The notes beneath the pieces are model-generated. The model did not search any database and was not told the DNA's origin. It was given only the letters and a program-made list of their open reading frames with translations. A stretch of 16,109 nucleotides of DNA, from the NCBI GenBank assembly GCA_001603685.1, contig LUZO01000248.1:1-16109 (forward strand), read 5' to 3'. Positions 8,031 through 15,176 of the stretch are shown here, in pieces. Each line of letters opens with the position of its first letter. Positions within the stretch are counted from its first letter, which is position 1. The position numbers were made by a program, and so were the translations under genes. The DNA is from Bacteroidales bacterium Bact_23 (GTDB lineage: Bacteria > Bacteroidota > Bacteroidia > Bacteroidales > Lentimicrobiaceae).

Positions 8031-9365
8031 ATGCAGGCAAATGTTGTCATCGAAACCTATCTGAATTACCTTGCCGAAGTGATCAGGCGCCGGCTGGACG
8101 CCCATTTCCATCCGGGCAGGCCGTTCGATCCCGCGGAGGTGAATCTGCCGGTTTTCAGCGATGTTACGCCTTTGTCGGATTTTATCTCGGGAAACGGGCT
8201 GACCGCCGCTGAAACCATTATGCTGCTTGCGGTTCTGGCGCCGCATATCAACCCGGTTTTCTTCGATGATCTTATCCAGCAGAACATTCCCGGGCAGGGC
8301 GACTTCCCTCAGTTTGGCGGGGTGCGCGGCAAAAATCACCGGGGATTCCTTCCTACGGCTGAAACCGTACTGTTCATCCTGGCCGGCACCGACCTTCAGA
8401 AAAGGTTCTCATGCGAATCCCTGTTCGGCAGCGATCATCTGTTTGCTGTCAGGAATGTGATATATCTTGAGAATGCCGAGCCGGGAGAGCCACAGTTCAG
8501 CGGAAAGCTGGTGATGGCGCCCGAGTACATTGACCTGTTCACCACTGGAAAGATTTCGCATCCGCGCTTTTCGATGGATTTTCCGGCCGAATACATCACA
8601 ACCGGACTGACTGAGGAAGATCTGGTATTGCCGGCCGAAACCCTGAAACAGGTGGAGGAGCTGGAGAACTGGATCAAACACCACGAGCGGCTGATGAATG
8701 GCTGGAACATGAAGCGATGGATAAAGCCGGGCTACCGGGCGTTGTTTCACGGGCCGCCGGGAACGGGAAAGACACTTACCGCGCTGATTATCGGCAAGAA
8801 AACTGGAAGGGATGTCTTTCGCATCGACCTTTCGATGGTAGTTTCCAAATTTATAGGCGAAACGGAGAAAAACCTTTCGCAACTGTTTGAACGGGCAAGA
8901 AACAAGGATTGGATTCTGTTTTTCGACGAGGCCGATGCGCTTTTTGGGAAAAGAACCAATGTGCGCGATGCCCATGATAAGTACGCCAATCAGGAGGTGG
9001 CCTATCTGCTGCAGCGCATCGAAAGCCATGACGGGCTGATTATCCTGGCCTCCAATTTTAAATCGAACATTGATGAGGCATTTATACGGCGGTTTCAGTC
9101 GGTAATCTATTTTCCCCTGCCTTCCGCCGCCGAGCGGCTTTTGCTGTGGAACAAAACGCTGCCGGTGGATTCAGGCCTCAAACTCCCTTCGCAGGAAGAG
9201 CTGTCGGCCATTGCCAGAAAATATGAGATTACCGGTGCAGGCATTGTCAATGTGGTTCAATACTGTTGCCTGGAAGCGCTTGCGAATGATTCGGATGACA
9301 TCTCCGCCGCCCTCCTCCGCACCGGAATAGAGCGGGAGTATCAGAAGGAGGGGAAGGTTATCTGA
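8031..9365 (+). CDS. AAA+ ATPase of the contractile injection system (Afp15/PVC15-like role)
   Basis: A 444-residue ATPase. The N-terminal ~205 residues form a family-specific domain of unknown fold, beginning NYLAEVIRRRLDAHF. The AAA+ module follows: Walker A GPPGTGKT (241-248), Walker B ILFFDEAD (Asp299, Glu300), a sensor-1-like ILASN segment, and an arginine-finger-type pair in AFIRRF (Arg353/354). A C-terminal helical lid includes ITGAGIVNVVQYCCLEAL. Such ATPases are a standard late gene of eCIS clusters and are thought to act in particle assembly or effector handling; the exact step is inferred. The ATG at 8031 lies 24 bases after the upstream stop, the largest gap in this operon. It ends 6 bases from the oppositely oriented pstB, so the eCIS transcript ends here or runs into pstB antisense. 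No sequence anomaly is seen. Confidence 0.88.
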   Translation: MQANVVIETYLNYLAEVIRRRLDAHFHPGRPFDPAEVNLPVFSDVTPLSDFISGNGLTAAETIMLLAVLAPHINPVFFDDLIQQNIPGQGDFPQFGGVRGKNHRGFLPTAETVLFILAGTDLQKRFSCESLFGSDHLFAVRNVIYLENAEPGEPQFSGKLVMAPEYIDLFTTGKISHPRFSMDFPAEYITTGLTEEDLVLPAETLKQVEELENWIKHHERLMNGWNMKRWIKPGYRALFHGPPGTGKTLTALIIGKKTGRDVFRIDLSMVVSKFIGETEKNLSQLFERARNKDWILFFDEADALFGKRTNVRDAHDKYANQEVAYLLQRIESHDGLIILASNFKSNIDEAFIRRFQSVIYFPLPSAAERLLLWNKTLPVDSGLKLPSQEELSAIARKYEITGAGIVNVVQYCCLEALANDSDDISAALLRTGIEREYQKEGKVI

Positions 9366-9371
9366 CGGCCA

Positions 9372-10187
9372 TCAGTTGCCATCCACCAGATACGCCCTGA
9401 GCTTATCGGTCTTCGGATTGTTGAACAGCTCATCGGGGCTGCCCTGCTCTATGATTTCGCCGTCGTACATAAAGATTACATGGTCGGCAAGCCTGACCGC
9501 CTGCCGCAGAACATGGGTTACCAGCACTATGGTGTAGTGCTTTTTCATGTCTTTAAACAGGTTTTCGATGATTTTGCTTGAGGTGGGGTCGAGAGCCGAA
9601 GTGGGCTCGTCGGCAAGGATAATGCCCGGTTTTACGGCCAATCCCCGTGCCAGGCAGAGCCTTTGCTGCTGGCCGATGGAGAGGCTGGTAGCCGGAGCAT
9701 TCAGGCGGTTTTTTACTTCCTCCCACAGCCCGACCTGCCTAAGATGCTTCTCCACATTGAAAGCGATCAGCTTTTTATCGCGTACGCCTTTCAGTTTCAG
9801 GCCGTAAGCCACATTTTTAAAAATGGAAACCGGCAGGGGGTAGGGCCGTTGCGAAAGAAGCCCCATTTTCTGCCGCAGTTTCGGAATATTGGCGGTGGTA
9901 TTCAGGACATCCTCCCCGTCGATGAGGATGCTGCCGCTTACCTTCAGCTCTCTGTAAAGGTCGGTAAGTTTGTTGAGGCATTTCAGCAGGGTGGTTTTTC
10001 CGCAGCCGGAGGGGCCGAGCAGCACCGTAATCCGGTTTTTGGGAATTTCGAGGCTGATATCTTTCAGAATATGGTGGCCTGTGGTTTCAACATTCAGGTT
10101 GCGGATGGTAATGGCCGGCTCTGACTTTACTGCCCGCAAAAAGGGATGTTGCTGGCTGCTGAAGGCTGATATGGTTGATTCGGGCAT
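9372..10187 (-). CDS. pstB: Phosphate ABC transporter ATP-binding protein PstB
   Basis: The 271-residue cytoplasmic ATPase that powers phosphate import. Visible motifs are Walker A GPSGCGKTT (58-66), Q-loop Gln113 in LLSQRPYPLPVSIF (a PstB-typical QRPxPxPxSI pattern), signature LSIGQQQRL (169-177), Walker B IILADEP (Asp193, Glu194), D-loop SALD (197-200) and the H-loop His225. The signature has Ile where most ABC proteins have Gly (LSGGQ). The first ~23 residues are an extra charged leader before the usual PstB start; I keep the ATG because it lies 5 bases after pstA's stop. It is the last gene of the barrel-pstSCAB operon and no phoU follows, since the opposing eCIS ATPase gene is adjacent. 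Identification is secure from the motifs and the neighbours. Confidence 0.95.
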   Translation of the reverse strand: MPESTISAFSSQQHPFLRAVKSEPAITIRNLNVETTGHHILKDISLEIPKNRITVLLGPSGCGKTTLLKCLNKLTDLYRELKVSGSILIDGEDVLNTTANIPKLRQKMGLLSQRPYPLPVSIFKNVAYGLKLKGVRDKKLIAFNVEKHLRQVGLWEEVKNRLNAPATSLSIGQQQRLCLARGLAVKPGIILADEPTSALDPTSSKIIENLFKDMKKHYTIVLVTHVLRQAVRLADHVIFMYDGEIIEQGSPDELFNNPKTDKLRAYLVDGN

Positions 10188-10192
10188 GGCGA

Positions 10193-11047
10193 TTATTTCA
10201 AACTGGTTCTGGAAAAGCGTTTCGACAGGTATCTGGCGCCCAGACTGATGATCAGGATAATCATGGTAAGGATGATGGCGGCGGCAAAAGCCCTGTCGCG
10301 TACCTCGGGGATGGGGGAGCCGAGTTGGAAAAAGATGGCCAGCGGCAGTGTGGCGGCCGGCTCATCAAGCATAAGCGGAATGTTGTCGGTGTATCCGGCC
10401 GTAAAAAGTACCGATGCCGCATCGCCGATTCCCCTTCCGAATGAGAGCAGCACGGCAGTCATGAATCCCGGAAATCCCTGTTTGAGAATTACCCGGTAGG
10501 CGGTTTCGCTTCTGGTGGAGCCCATGGCGAGCGATGCTTCGTGCAGCCCTTTCGGGATGGTGCTCAGCACTTCATCGAAGGTGCGTATCATAATGGGCGA
10601 AACAAGCAGTGCAACGGTGATAATACCCGCCAGAAGGGAGGCGTTCATCCCGAAAAACAGCATCAGGGTAAACCCGAATGCGCCATATACAATGGAGGGT
10701 ATTCCCCACAGGGCATCCAGGAAATAGCGGATGGTATTCTGTGTGCGGCGGAAGCGCACCAGGTGCACATTCAGATAGAGGGCCGCCGGCATCCCGATAA
10801 GGATGGCAATCAGGGTGGCGCCGATAGCGATAAACGCCGAACCGGCAATGGCATTCAGAACGCCTCCCTCGCCGCCGTAATAATAGCCGCCTTTCGGGGT
10901 TTTCAGAATCATATCCGGGTTGAGCGCTCCAATCCCCTTGTAAAAGATAACCAGGATGATAAAGGCAAGCACGGCAATCAGCGAGTAGGTGAAGAATGCC
11001 GACAACCGGATAAAAAACTTCTCTTCCAGCGCTTTGAATTTTCTCAT
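10193..11047 (-). CDS. pstA: Phosphate ABC transporter permease PstA
   Basis: A 284-residue inner-membrane permease with about six hydrophobic helices, the first at about 18-38 (TYSLIAVLAFIILVIFYKGIG). The EAA-type cytoplasmic loop, which contacts PstB, is HEASLAMGST (169-178) following a PKGL turn (166-168). The downstream sequence GRGIGDAASVLF replaces the GET(A/M) seen in most PstA/PstC proteins with G-D-A at 208-210. A region with YGAFGF (121-126) corresponds to the conserved 'PSxxYG' segment of Pst permeases. Its ATG overlaps the pstC stop by 4 bases (ATGA), a strong sign of translational coupling. It pairs with PstC to form the channel. Confidence 0.93.
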   Translation of the reverse strand: MRKFKALEEKFFIRLSAFFTYSLIAVLAFIILVIFYKGIGALNPDMILKTPKGGYYYGGEGGVLNAIAGSAFIAIGATLIAILIGMPAALYLNVHLVRFRRTQNTIRYFLDALWGIPSIVYGAFGFTLMLFFGMNASLLAGIITVALLVSPIMIRTFDEVLSTIPKGLHEASLAMGSTRSETAYRVILKQGFPGFMTAVLLSFGRGIGDAASVLFTAGYTDNIPLMLDEPAATLPLAIFFQLGSPIPEVRDRAFAAAIILTMIILIISLGARYLSKRFSRTSLK

Positions 11048-11931
11048 TGCCTTTTGGTTTTGTGAATCAGATACCTGAAAAACAGATTGATAAGCAGAAT
11101 GATAATCAGCAGCAGAAAGGCTGCAAACATCAGTGCGGAGTCGTACATCGGGATGGAGAGCATTTCGCCGTAGTTGTTGGCAATCAGGGCAGGCAGCGGA
11201 TAGGCCGGCTCAAACGGATTGCCCGAGACCCTTACCACATTTCCCACTACCATCATCACCGCGATGGTTTCGCCGAAAGCCTTTGCGATTCCCAGCCCGT
11301 AGGCCGAGATGATGCCCGGATAATTTCCGCGGATCACCACATGCTTTACCGATTCCCACATGGTGGCTCCCAGCGAGAGCGATGCCTCTTTCATTCCGGT
11401 TGGAACGGTATTGAAGACATCAATCAGCATGTTAAGGGTATAGGGGATGACCATGACGGCGAGCACAATTCCGCCCGCCAGCAGCGAGTAGCCCGAGACT
11501 GCGGTGCCGGTGAACATCGCCGAAAGACCGGCCACAAACGGAACGATAACCAGCACGCCCCACACGCCGTAGATCACTGAAGGCAGGCCGGCAAGCACAT
11601 CTATTACCGGATGCATGATGCGGATGAGGCGGCGGGGGGCAAACTGGGTGAGGTAGATGGCCGAAAACAGGCAAACCGGAGCCGAAAACAGAAACGAAAG
11701 CAGCGTAACAAACAGCGAGCCGGTAATAAAGGGCCCGAACCCAAACTTTCCCCTGGTTGGCGCCCACTCCGACGAGAAAACCAGATCGGAAAAAGAGTGC
11801 TGTGCCAGCAGCGGCATGGCCTTTATATACAATCCTATGCCTATGATTACCGGCAATGCCAGCACAGTGACCAGGGTAGTGATCATCCAGAAGCCGTTAA
11901 GCCTGTCGGTAATCTGTCGTTTAAGCTCCAT
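11044..11931 (-). CDS. pstC: Phosphate ABC transporter permease PstC
   Basis: The 295-residue partner permease of PstA. The frame is open up to 12042, but an ATG there would overlap the end of pstS by 56 bases and add a basic, non-homologous-looking leader. The ATG at 11931 (MELKRQITDRLNGFW) gives a normal length and a 55-base gap, so I choose it. It has a first membrane helix at about 15-36, PSVIYGVWG (117-125), the EAA loop KEASLSLGAT (181-190) and the GxAKAFGET segment (about 214-222) leading to AVMMVVGN (224-231), all typical of PstC. It ends in a hydrophobic helix and a basic tail. The gene order pstS-pstC-pstA-pstB is canonical. Confidence 0.92.
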   Translation of the reverse strand: MELKRQITDRLNGFWMITTLVTVLALPVIIGIGLYIKAMPLLAQHSFSDLVFSSEWAPTRGKFGFGPFITGSLFVTLLSFLFSAPVCLFSAIYLTQFAPRRLIRIMHPVIDVLAGLPSVIYGVWGVLVIVPFVAGLSAMFTGTAVSGYSLLAGGIVLAVMVIPYTLNMLIDVFNTVPTGMKEASLSLGATMWESVKHVVIRGNYPGIISAYGLGIAKAFGETIAVMMVVGNVVRVSGNPFEPAYPLPALIANNYGEMLSIPMYDSALMFAAFLLLIIILLINLFFRYLIHKTKRQ

Positions 11932-11986
11932 CGGACGGTATTGCTTTTTGCCGCTCCGGATTGTTTCCGGATTTACGGTTAAATTT

Positions 11987-12928
11987 TTATTGGTCGAGTT
12001 TCTGAAGATACATCCGAATCTTATCGCCGGAAACCGGAACATATCCCGCCTCCTTCACAAACTTCTGCCCATCGGTGAGGCACCAGCGGATGAAGTCGGT
12101 AACTGCCTGCTTCTGTGGTTTTTCCTTTGCAACAAAGTAGAGTTCCCGCGCCGGAGGCGAAGGGTAAACTCCGCCTGCTATCGCATCCAGAACCTCCTCA
12201 AAGGTGCTGTAGAAATCTTCATCCGGGTCTATTTTTCCGTTATTGTTGATGTCGATGGGGATGATTTCCAGCCCGGGCCTCTTTTTGCCGGTACTTATGT
12301 CGTAGGCGAAGGCGGTGTTGTTGAATCCCAGGCCAAACTTGTCTTTGGCCACGGCTTCGGCCATTGAGGGGTCGCTGTAAATGCCGATTCCGGCAAGATC
12401 TTCCTGATGGCCTCCGAGGTATTTGGCCCAGGTTTCGGCGGCGCCGCAGGCATCGGAGCGGGTATAAACCGAAATGGGTTCGCCTGCCTGAAGATTCAGG
12501 AGATCGCCCCAGCCGACTGCCGTTTTTTTAATAAAAACCGCCCTGAAATCCTCGCGGCTAAAGCCCCGGCTTTTGATTTCGCCGAGGTAGGGATTCTGAT
12601 CGCTGATGGTAGGAACCACAGCATCTATGGTAAGGCCCACCCACCAAACGCCTCTGGATTTCTCCTCAGCCGAAATCTCGCGCGAAAACATGCCCAGATC
12701 CACTGCGCCTGCCAGCGCATCGGCCATTCCCTTGCCGGCGCCGCCGCCCGAAATGTTGAACCTAACCTCAGGGTTGAGCTTGCTGTACTCTTCCGACCAT
12801 TTTACCACAAGCGGATAAATGGCAAACGCTCCGGAAAGGGAAATGGTGTTTTCCTTCCTTTTCTGAGAGGCGCAGCCGGAAAAGATAAGGGCTGCGGTAA
12901 GGATGAACAGAATGGCATTGCGTTTCAT
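11987..12928 (-). CDS. pstS: PstS-family phosphate-binding lipoprotein with EF-hand-like loop
   Basis: A 313-residue periplasmic, probably lipid-anchored, solute-binding protein that delivers phosphate to PstCA. The N-terminus MKRNAILFILTAALIFSGC has a lipobox with Cys19. Binding-type motifs are SGAFAIYPLV (about 31-40), a glycine-rich SGGGAGKGMAD (a PstS-type phosphate-loop analogue) and, late in the protein, YPSPPARELYF and GQKFVKEAGYVP, typical of PstS-like proteins in Bacteroidota as I recall them. Residues 226-237 form a textbook EF-hand loop, with Asp226, Asn228, Asn230, Gly231, Ile233 and Glu237, which suggests Ca2+ binding. It follows the outer-membrane barrel gene by 21 bases. Phosphate specificity is inferred from operon context. 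Confidence 0.9.
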   Translation of the reverse strand: MKRNAILFILTAALIFSGCASQKRKENTISLSGAFAIYPLVVKWSEEYSKLNPEVRFNISGGGAGKGMADALAGAVDLGMFSREISAEEKSRGVWWVGLTIDAVVPTISDQNPYLGEIKSRGFSREDFRAVFIKKTAVGWGDLLNLQAGEPISVYTRSDACGAAETWAKYLGGHQEDLAGIGIYSDPSMAEAVAKDKFGLGFNNTAFAYDISTGKKRPGLEIIPIDINNNGKIDPDEDFYSTFEEVLDAIAGGVYPSPPARELYFVAKEKPQKQAVTDFIRWCLTDGQKFVKEAGYVPVSGDKIRMYLQKLDQ

Positions 12929-12949
12929 GGCGGTAATGATGTTTGAGGT

Positions 12950-14212
12950 TTATTGTCTGAAAATTGCCGGAGATACCAGAAGCTGGATGTAGAAGAACTG
13001 GTTGAAGTTATCCGAATCACCCCCCTGAATGGTTTTCAGCGAGCCGGTGGGCAAAAAGAAAGCGTAGCCGGTTTCAATATTTCCCCAACTGCTGAATTTA
13101 TACTGCAGAATCAGGTCGTTTTCAAAACCCAGTTGTTTCTCCTTTGGTGTCATCGGATTTGATTGGGCAAGGCTGAAATGGTGCAGGGTGTTACGCACCG
13201 ATACCTTGTCGGAGAAGCTGTAACTGAGCCAGATATAGTAATCGGCAAGGCCTCCCTGTTTGGTCTGGACCGGGTAATTGGTAAAATAATCCATGCCGCC
13301 GTTGAATCCGTGCCGGTTGCCGTAAAGCGGATCGAAAAGCCTGTCGGTAACCCCCTTCCCGGGCGCTTTGCTGTTGCCCGAAAGCAGGCTGACGCCGATG
13401 CCGGGCGACAGTTTCCCGGTTTTCAGGCTCAGTTCGCTTTCAATCAGCGAGGCGCTCACCCGGTTGCCACTGCGGTTTTTACCGTACTGGTAGTAGGCTC
13501 CCGCCCAAAAGCCTATCAGGCTGCCGCCGTAGTTCCCGTAAAAACCGGTGGTGTGCCTGAAGTTCATCGGGTTGGTGGTGTCGCTTTCGGTGTGGCCTGA
13601 GGAGATGTGCATCAGCGACAGCTTCAGCCTTTCATTGATGCCCCTGTTGATCCACAGGTAATTGAGCGATTTGATCCGCGACGAAGGGTAATGGTTGTTG
13701 GCTGATGCCTCGGTAAGTGTGTTCCACGAGGCGCCGGCATGGAGGTTCCATTTGCCGGGAGTCAGCTTCAGCACAAGCGCATCGTAGCTTTTGCCCTGAT
13801 TCCAGTTTCGCTCGCCGATCAGCCTTTTGTTGTCGTACGCCAGAACCTGCCTTCCCACGCTGATGGTAACCATATCGCCGGCTTTAATGGCGGCAAATGC
13901 CTCGAACAGGTCAAGCGAGGGGTTGTGCCCCACACCGCTGACGCTCATTTTCGGCTGATCGCCCCACAGCCTGAAATCCTGAGGGGTGATTTTAAGCTTC
14001 ATTTGAGGTGTTTCGTAACTGAACGAAAGCCGGGTGCGCTGCTGGATTAGTATTGCAGGAACGGCATCTCCGGGCGCGATTTTCTGAAAGCCATCACGCA
14101 GCTCGCCGCGCGTACGCAACTGGGCATCAACCGAAAACTGGGCGTTAACGCCCTGATACAAAAATATAAACAGAATGACAGGAAGCAGTTGTCTTAAAAC
14201 AGTGTTTTTCAC
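12950..14212 (-). CDS. Outer-membrane beta-barrel protein, alginate-export-like porin of the pst operon
   Basis: A 420-residue outer-membrane protein, first gene of the pst operon. I choose the GTG at 14212: it gives a compact signal peptide (MKNTVLRQLLPVILF...YQGVNAQ, cleavage after VNA) whereas the TTG at 14236 would fall inside the likely promoter. The mature protein alternates polar and aromatic residues as in a beta barrel and ends in an aromatic-containing C-terminus (IFRQ). Motifs of the Alginate_exp family are RTRLSF, a GRQVLAYDNKRLIGERNW-like block and a strand-rich body. The product probably lets phosphate or an organic phosphate pass the outer membrane, by analogy with other transporter-linked porins; substrate is inferred only from the neighbours. 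It is 21 bases from pstS. Confidence 0.78.
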   Translation of the reverse strand: MKNTVLRQLLPVILFIFLYQGVNAQFSVDAQLRTRGELRDGFQKIAPGDAVPAILIQQRTRLSFSYETPQMKLKITPQDFRLWGDQPKMSVSGVGHNPSLDLFEAFAAIKAGDMVTISVGRQVLAYDNKRLIGERNWNQGKSYDALVLKLTPGKWNLHAGASWNTLTEASANNHYPSSRIKSLNYLWINRGINERLKLSLMHISSGHTESDTTNPMNFRHTTGFYGNYGGSLIGFWAGAYYQYGKNRSGNRVSASLIESELSLKTGKLSPGIGVSLLSGNSKAPGKGVTDRLFDPLYGNRHGFNGGMDYFTNYPVQTKQGGLADYYIWLSYSFSDKVSVRNTLHHFSLAQSNPMTPKEKQLGFENDLILQYKFSSWGNIETGYAFFLPTGSLKTIQGGDSDNFNQFFYIQLLVSPAIFRQ

Positions 14213-14233
14213 GGGGGATAATTTTAAACCTCT

Positions 14234-14241
14234 CAAAATTA
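14234..14241 (-). promoter_or_regulatory. Candidate Bacteroidota -7 element (TAnnTTTG) of the barrel-pstSCAB operon
   Basis: On the - strand the bases read TAATTTTG, matching TAnnTTTG. Transcription would start around 14227, leaving a leader of about 15 bases before the GTG at 14212. I see no good TTG upstream element at the expected spacing, so the promoter may depend on an activator. Confidence 0.5.
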
Positions 14242-14271
14242 CCGCCTTTTAAATTGCCATAAAACCGTATT

Positions 14272-14304
14272 AAAGCGTAAACAGCAGGTACGCTTTTAAG
14301 CGTA
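14272..14304. promoter_or_regulatory. Candidate operator: cluster of GCGTA/TACGC half-sites
   Basis: AAAGCGTA (14272-14279) is the exact inverse of TACGCTTT (14289-14296), with a 9-base loop. TACGCTT (14289-14295) also pairs with AAGCGTA (14298-14304) around two bases. The three half-sites lie about 30-70 bases upstream of the TAnnTTTG element, where an activator such as a phosphate-response regulator would bind. It is not T-rich on either side, so a terminator for the upstream gene is less likely. The link to phosphate control is inference. Confidence 0.4.
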
Positions 14305-14469
14305 GCGGCAAGATGCCAGTGGCCTAAGTTTCCGGAGCCTGTTTACGGCAGTTTTTCCTTATGGTGATCTGCGGGCGCAGACAAGGGCATGATTTGCCGG
14401 AAATGCTTTTGCGGATGAATAGTTTTTCATCGTTTTAGCGCTGACGCATTGATCAGGGCCAACCGGAAA

Positions 14470-14955
14470 TTAAGCCCGGAATTTCGGAATGGGGAAAATT
14501 TCGTTCACCTCCCGGGCATAACGCTCATATTCTTCGCCAAATATCTCTTTAAGGATGTGGTACTCTTCATGGATTAATAGTTTGAAATTCAGATACAAAA
14601 CAACAGTAACCGAGAGGATGATCCATGATTTGAGCAAAAGGCCGAGCGCCGGAATGAAAAATATGATAAATGATCCATAGATGGGGTTTCGGCACAAACG
14701 ATAGGTGCCGGAAGTTATCAGTTCTCCCTTTTTAAAGCCTTTGTAAATGGTTTTAACTGAGCAAACAAAAAAGATAACCCCAATTGCCAGCCAGGTGAAT
14801 CCAAGCGCTTTGGCAACAGGCTCACTCAGAAAATCCATCTGCAGAAAGCCGGGATCTATTGACCGGATAATAAAAACCAGCACCGAATAAGGAACCATGC
14901 TTATGATCAATTGTGGCCCGATTCCGTATATTTTCATGGCGTTCTTTGCGGTCAT
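14470..14955 (-). CDS. Isoprenylcysteine carboxyl methyltransferase-like membrane protein (ICMT/PEMT type)
   Basis: A 161-residue polytopic membrane protein. Hydrophobic segments lie at about 12-31, 48-69 and 93-125, the last long enough for a hairpin. The SAM-binding C-terminal signature is present: TSGTYRLCRNPIYG (81-94, RNP at 89-91) and then E130/E131 with FGEEYERY (139-146) and a basic-proline end. These are the conserved features of the ICMT/phospholipid N-methyltransferase-like family, in which the substrate varies and is often unknown in bacteria. I choose the ATG at 14955; an in-frame ATG at 14937 is a possible alternative. It shows no operon partner: the pst operon starts more than 250 bases downstream and the CMD gene ends over 200 bases upstream. 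The annotation is to family, not substrate. Confidence 0.85.
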   Translation of the reverse strand: MTAKNAMKIYGIGPQLIISMVPYSVLVFIIRSIDPGFLQMDFLSEPVAKALGFTWLAIGVIFFVCSVKTIYKGFKKGELITSGTYRLCRNPIYGSFIIFFIPALGLLLKSWIILSVTVVLYLNFKLLIHEEYHILKEIFGEEYERYAREVNEIFPIPKFRA

Positions 14956-15081
14956 AACTGATTGCGGGTTAAACTGATAAATTCACTTCCGGGCGGCGTT
15001 GCAGGCATGGGGTAACTTCAGCAAAGCACCGGAGCGTATTAAGGTTAAGTTATAGAATAGCCACTAATTTATGCTAAGATA

Positions 15082-15089
15082 CGAAAATA
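15082..15089 (-). promoter_or_regulatory. Weak candidate promoter element for the ICMT-like gene
   Basis: The - strand reads TATTTTCG, one base off TAnnTTTG. It lies about 130 bases upstream of the ATG at 14955, implying a long leader, so support is weak. The rest of 14956-15176 shows no gene or convincing hairpin. Confidence 0.22.
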
Positions 15090-15176
15090 AACCGGCCGGA
15101 AAGCAGGATTTTCAGACTAATTTCAAAGAAGTGCTGCCGGTGGATTCAGCCTCCATTGGGTAGTTAAGCAAAAGGA

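Noticed and set aside
9366..9371. Bidirectional terminator between the eCIS ATPase gene and pstB
   Set aside because: The gap is only 6 bases and the nearby CTGA...TCAG pairing is too short, with no T-run on either strand.
11932..12042. N-terminal extension of pstC up to an ATG at 12042
   Set aside because: It would overlap the end of pstS by 56 bases and add a basic leader unlike PstC; the ATG at 11931 gives a normal PstC.
11657..12367. Long + strand open frame (236 codons) opposite pstC/pstS
   Set aside because: It lies antisense to well-supported pst genes, its translation has no recognisable motifs, and its composition looks like a reverse-frame artefact.
14213..14236. TTG start at 14236 for the barrel protein
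   Set aside because: It would place the start codon within the likely TAnnTTTG promoter; the GTG at 14212 gives a typical signal peptide.
14956..15176. Small RNA or hidden gene between the ICMT-like and AhpD-like genes
   Set aside because: No stable-looking hairpin with a T-run and no coding frame with a plausible start were seen.
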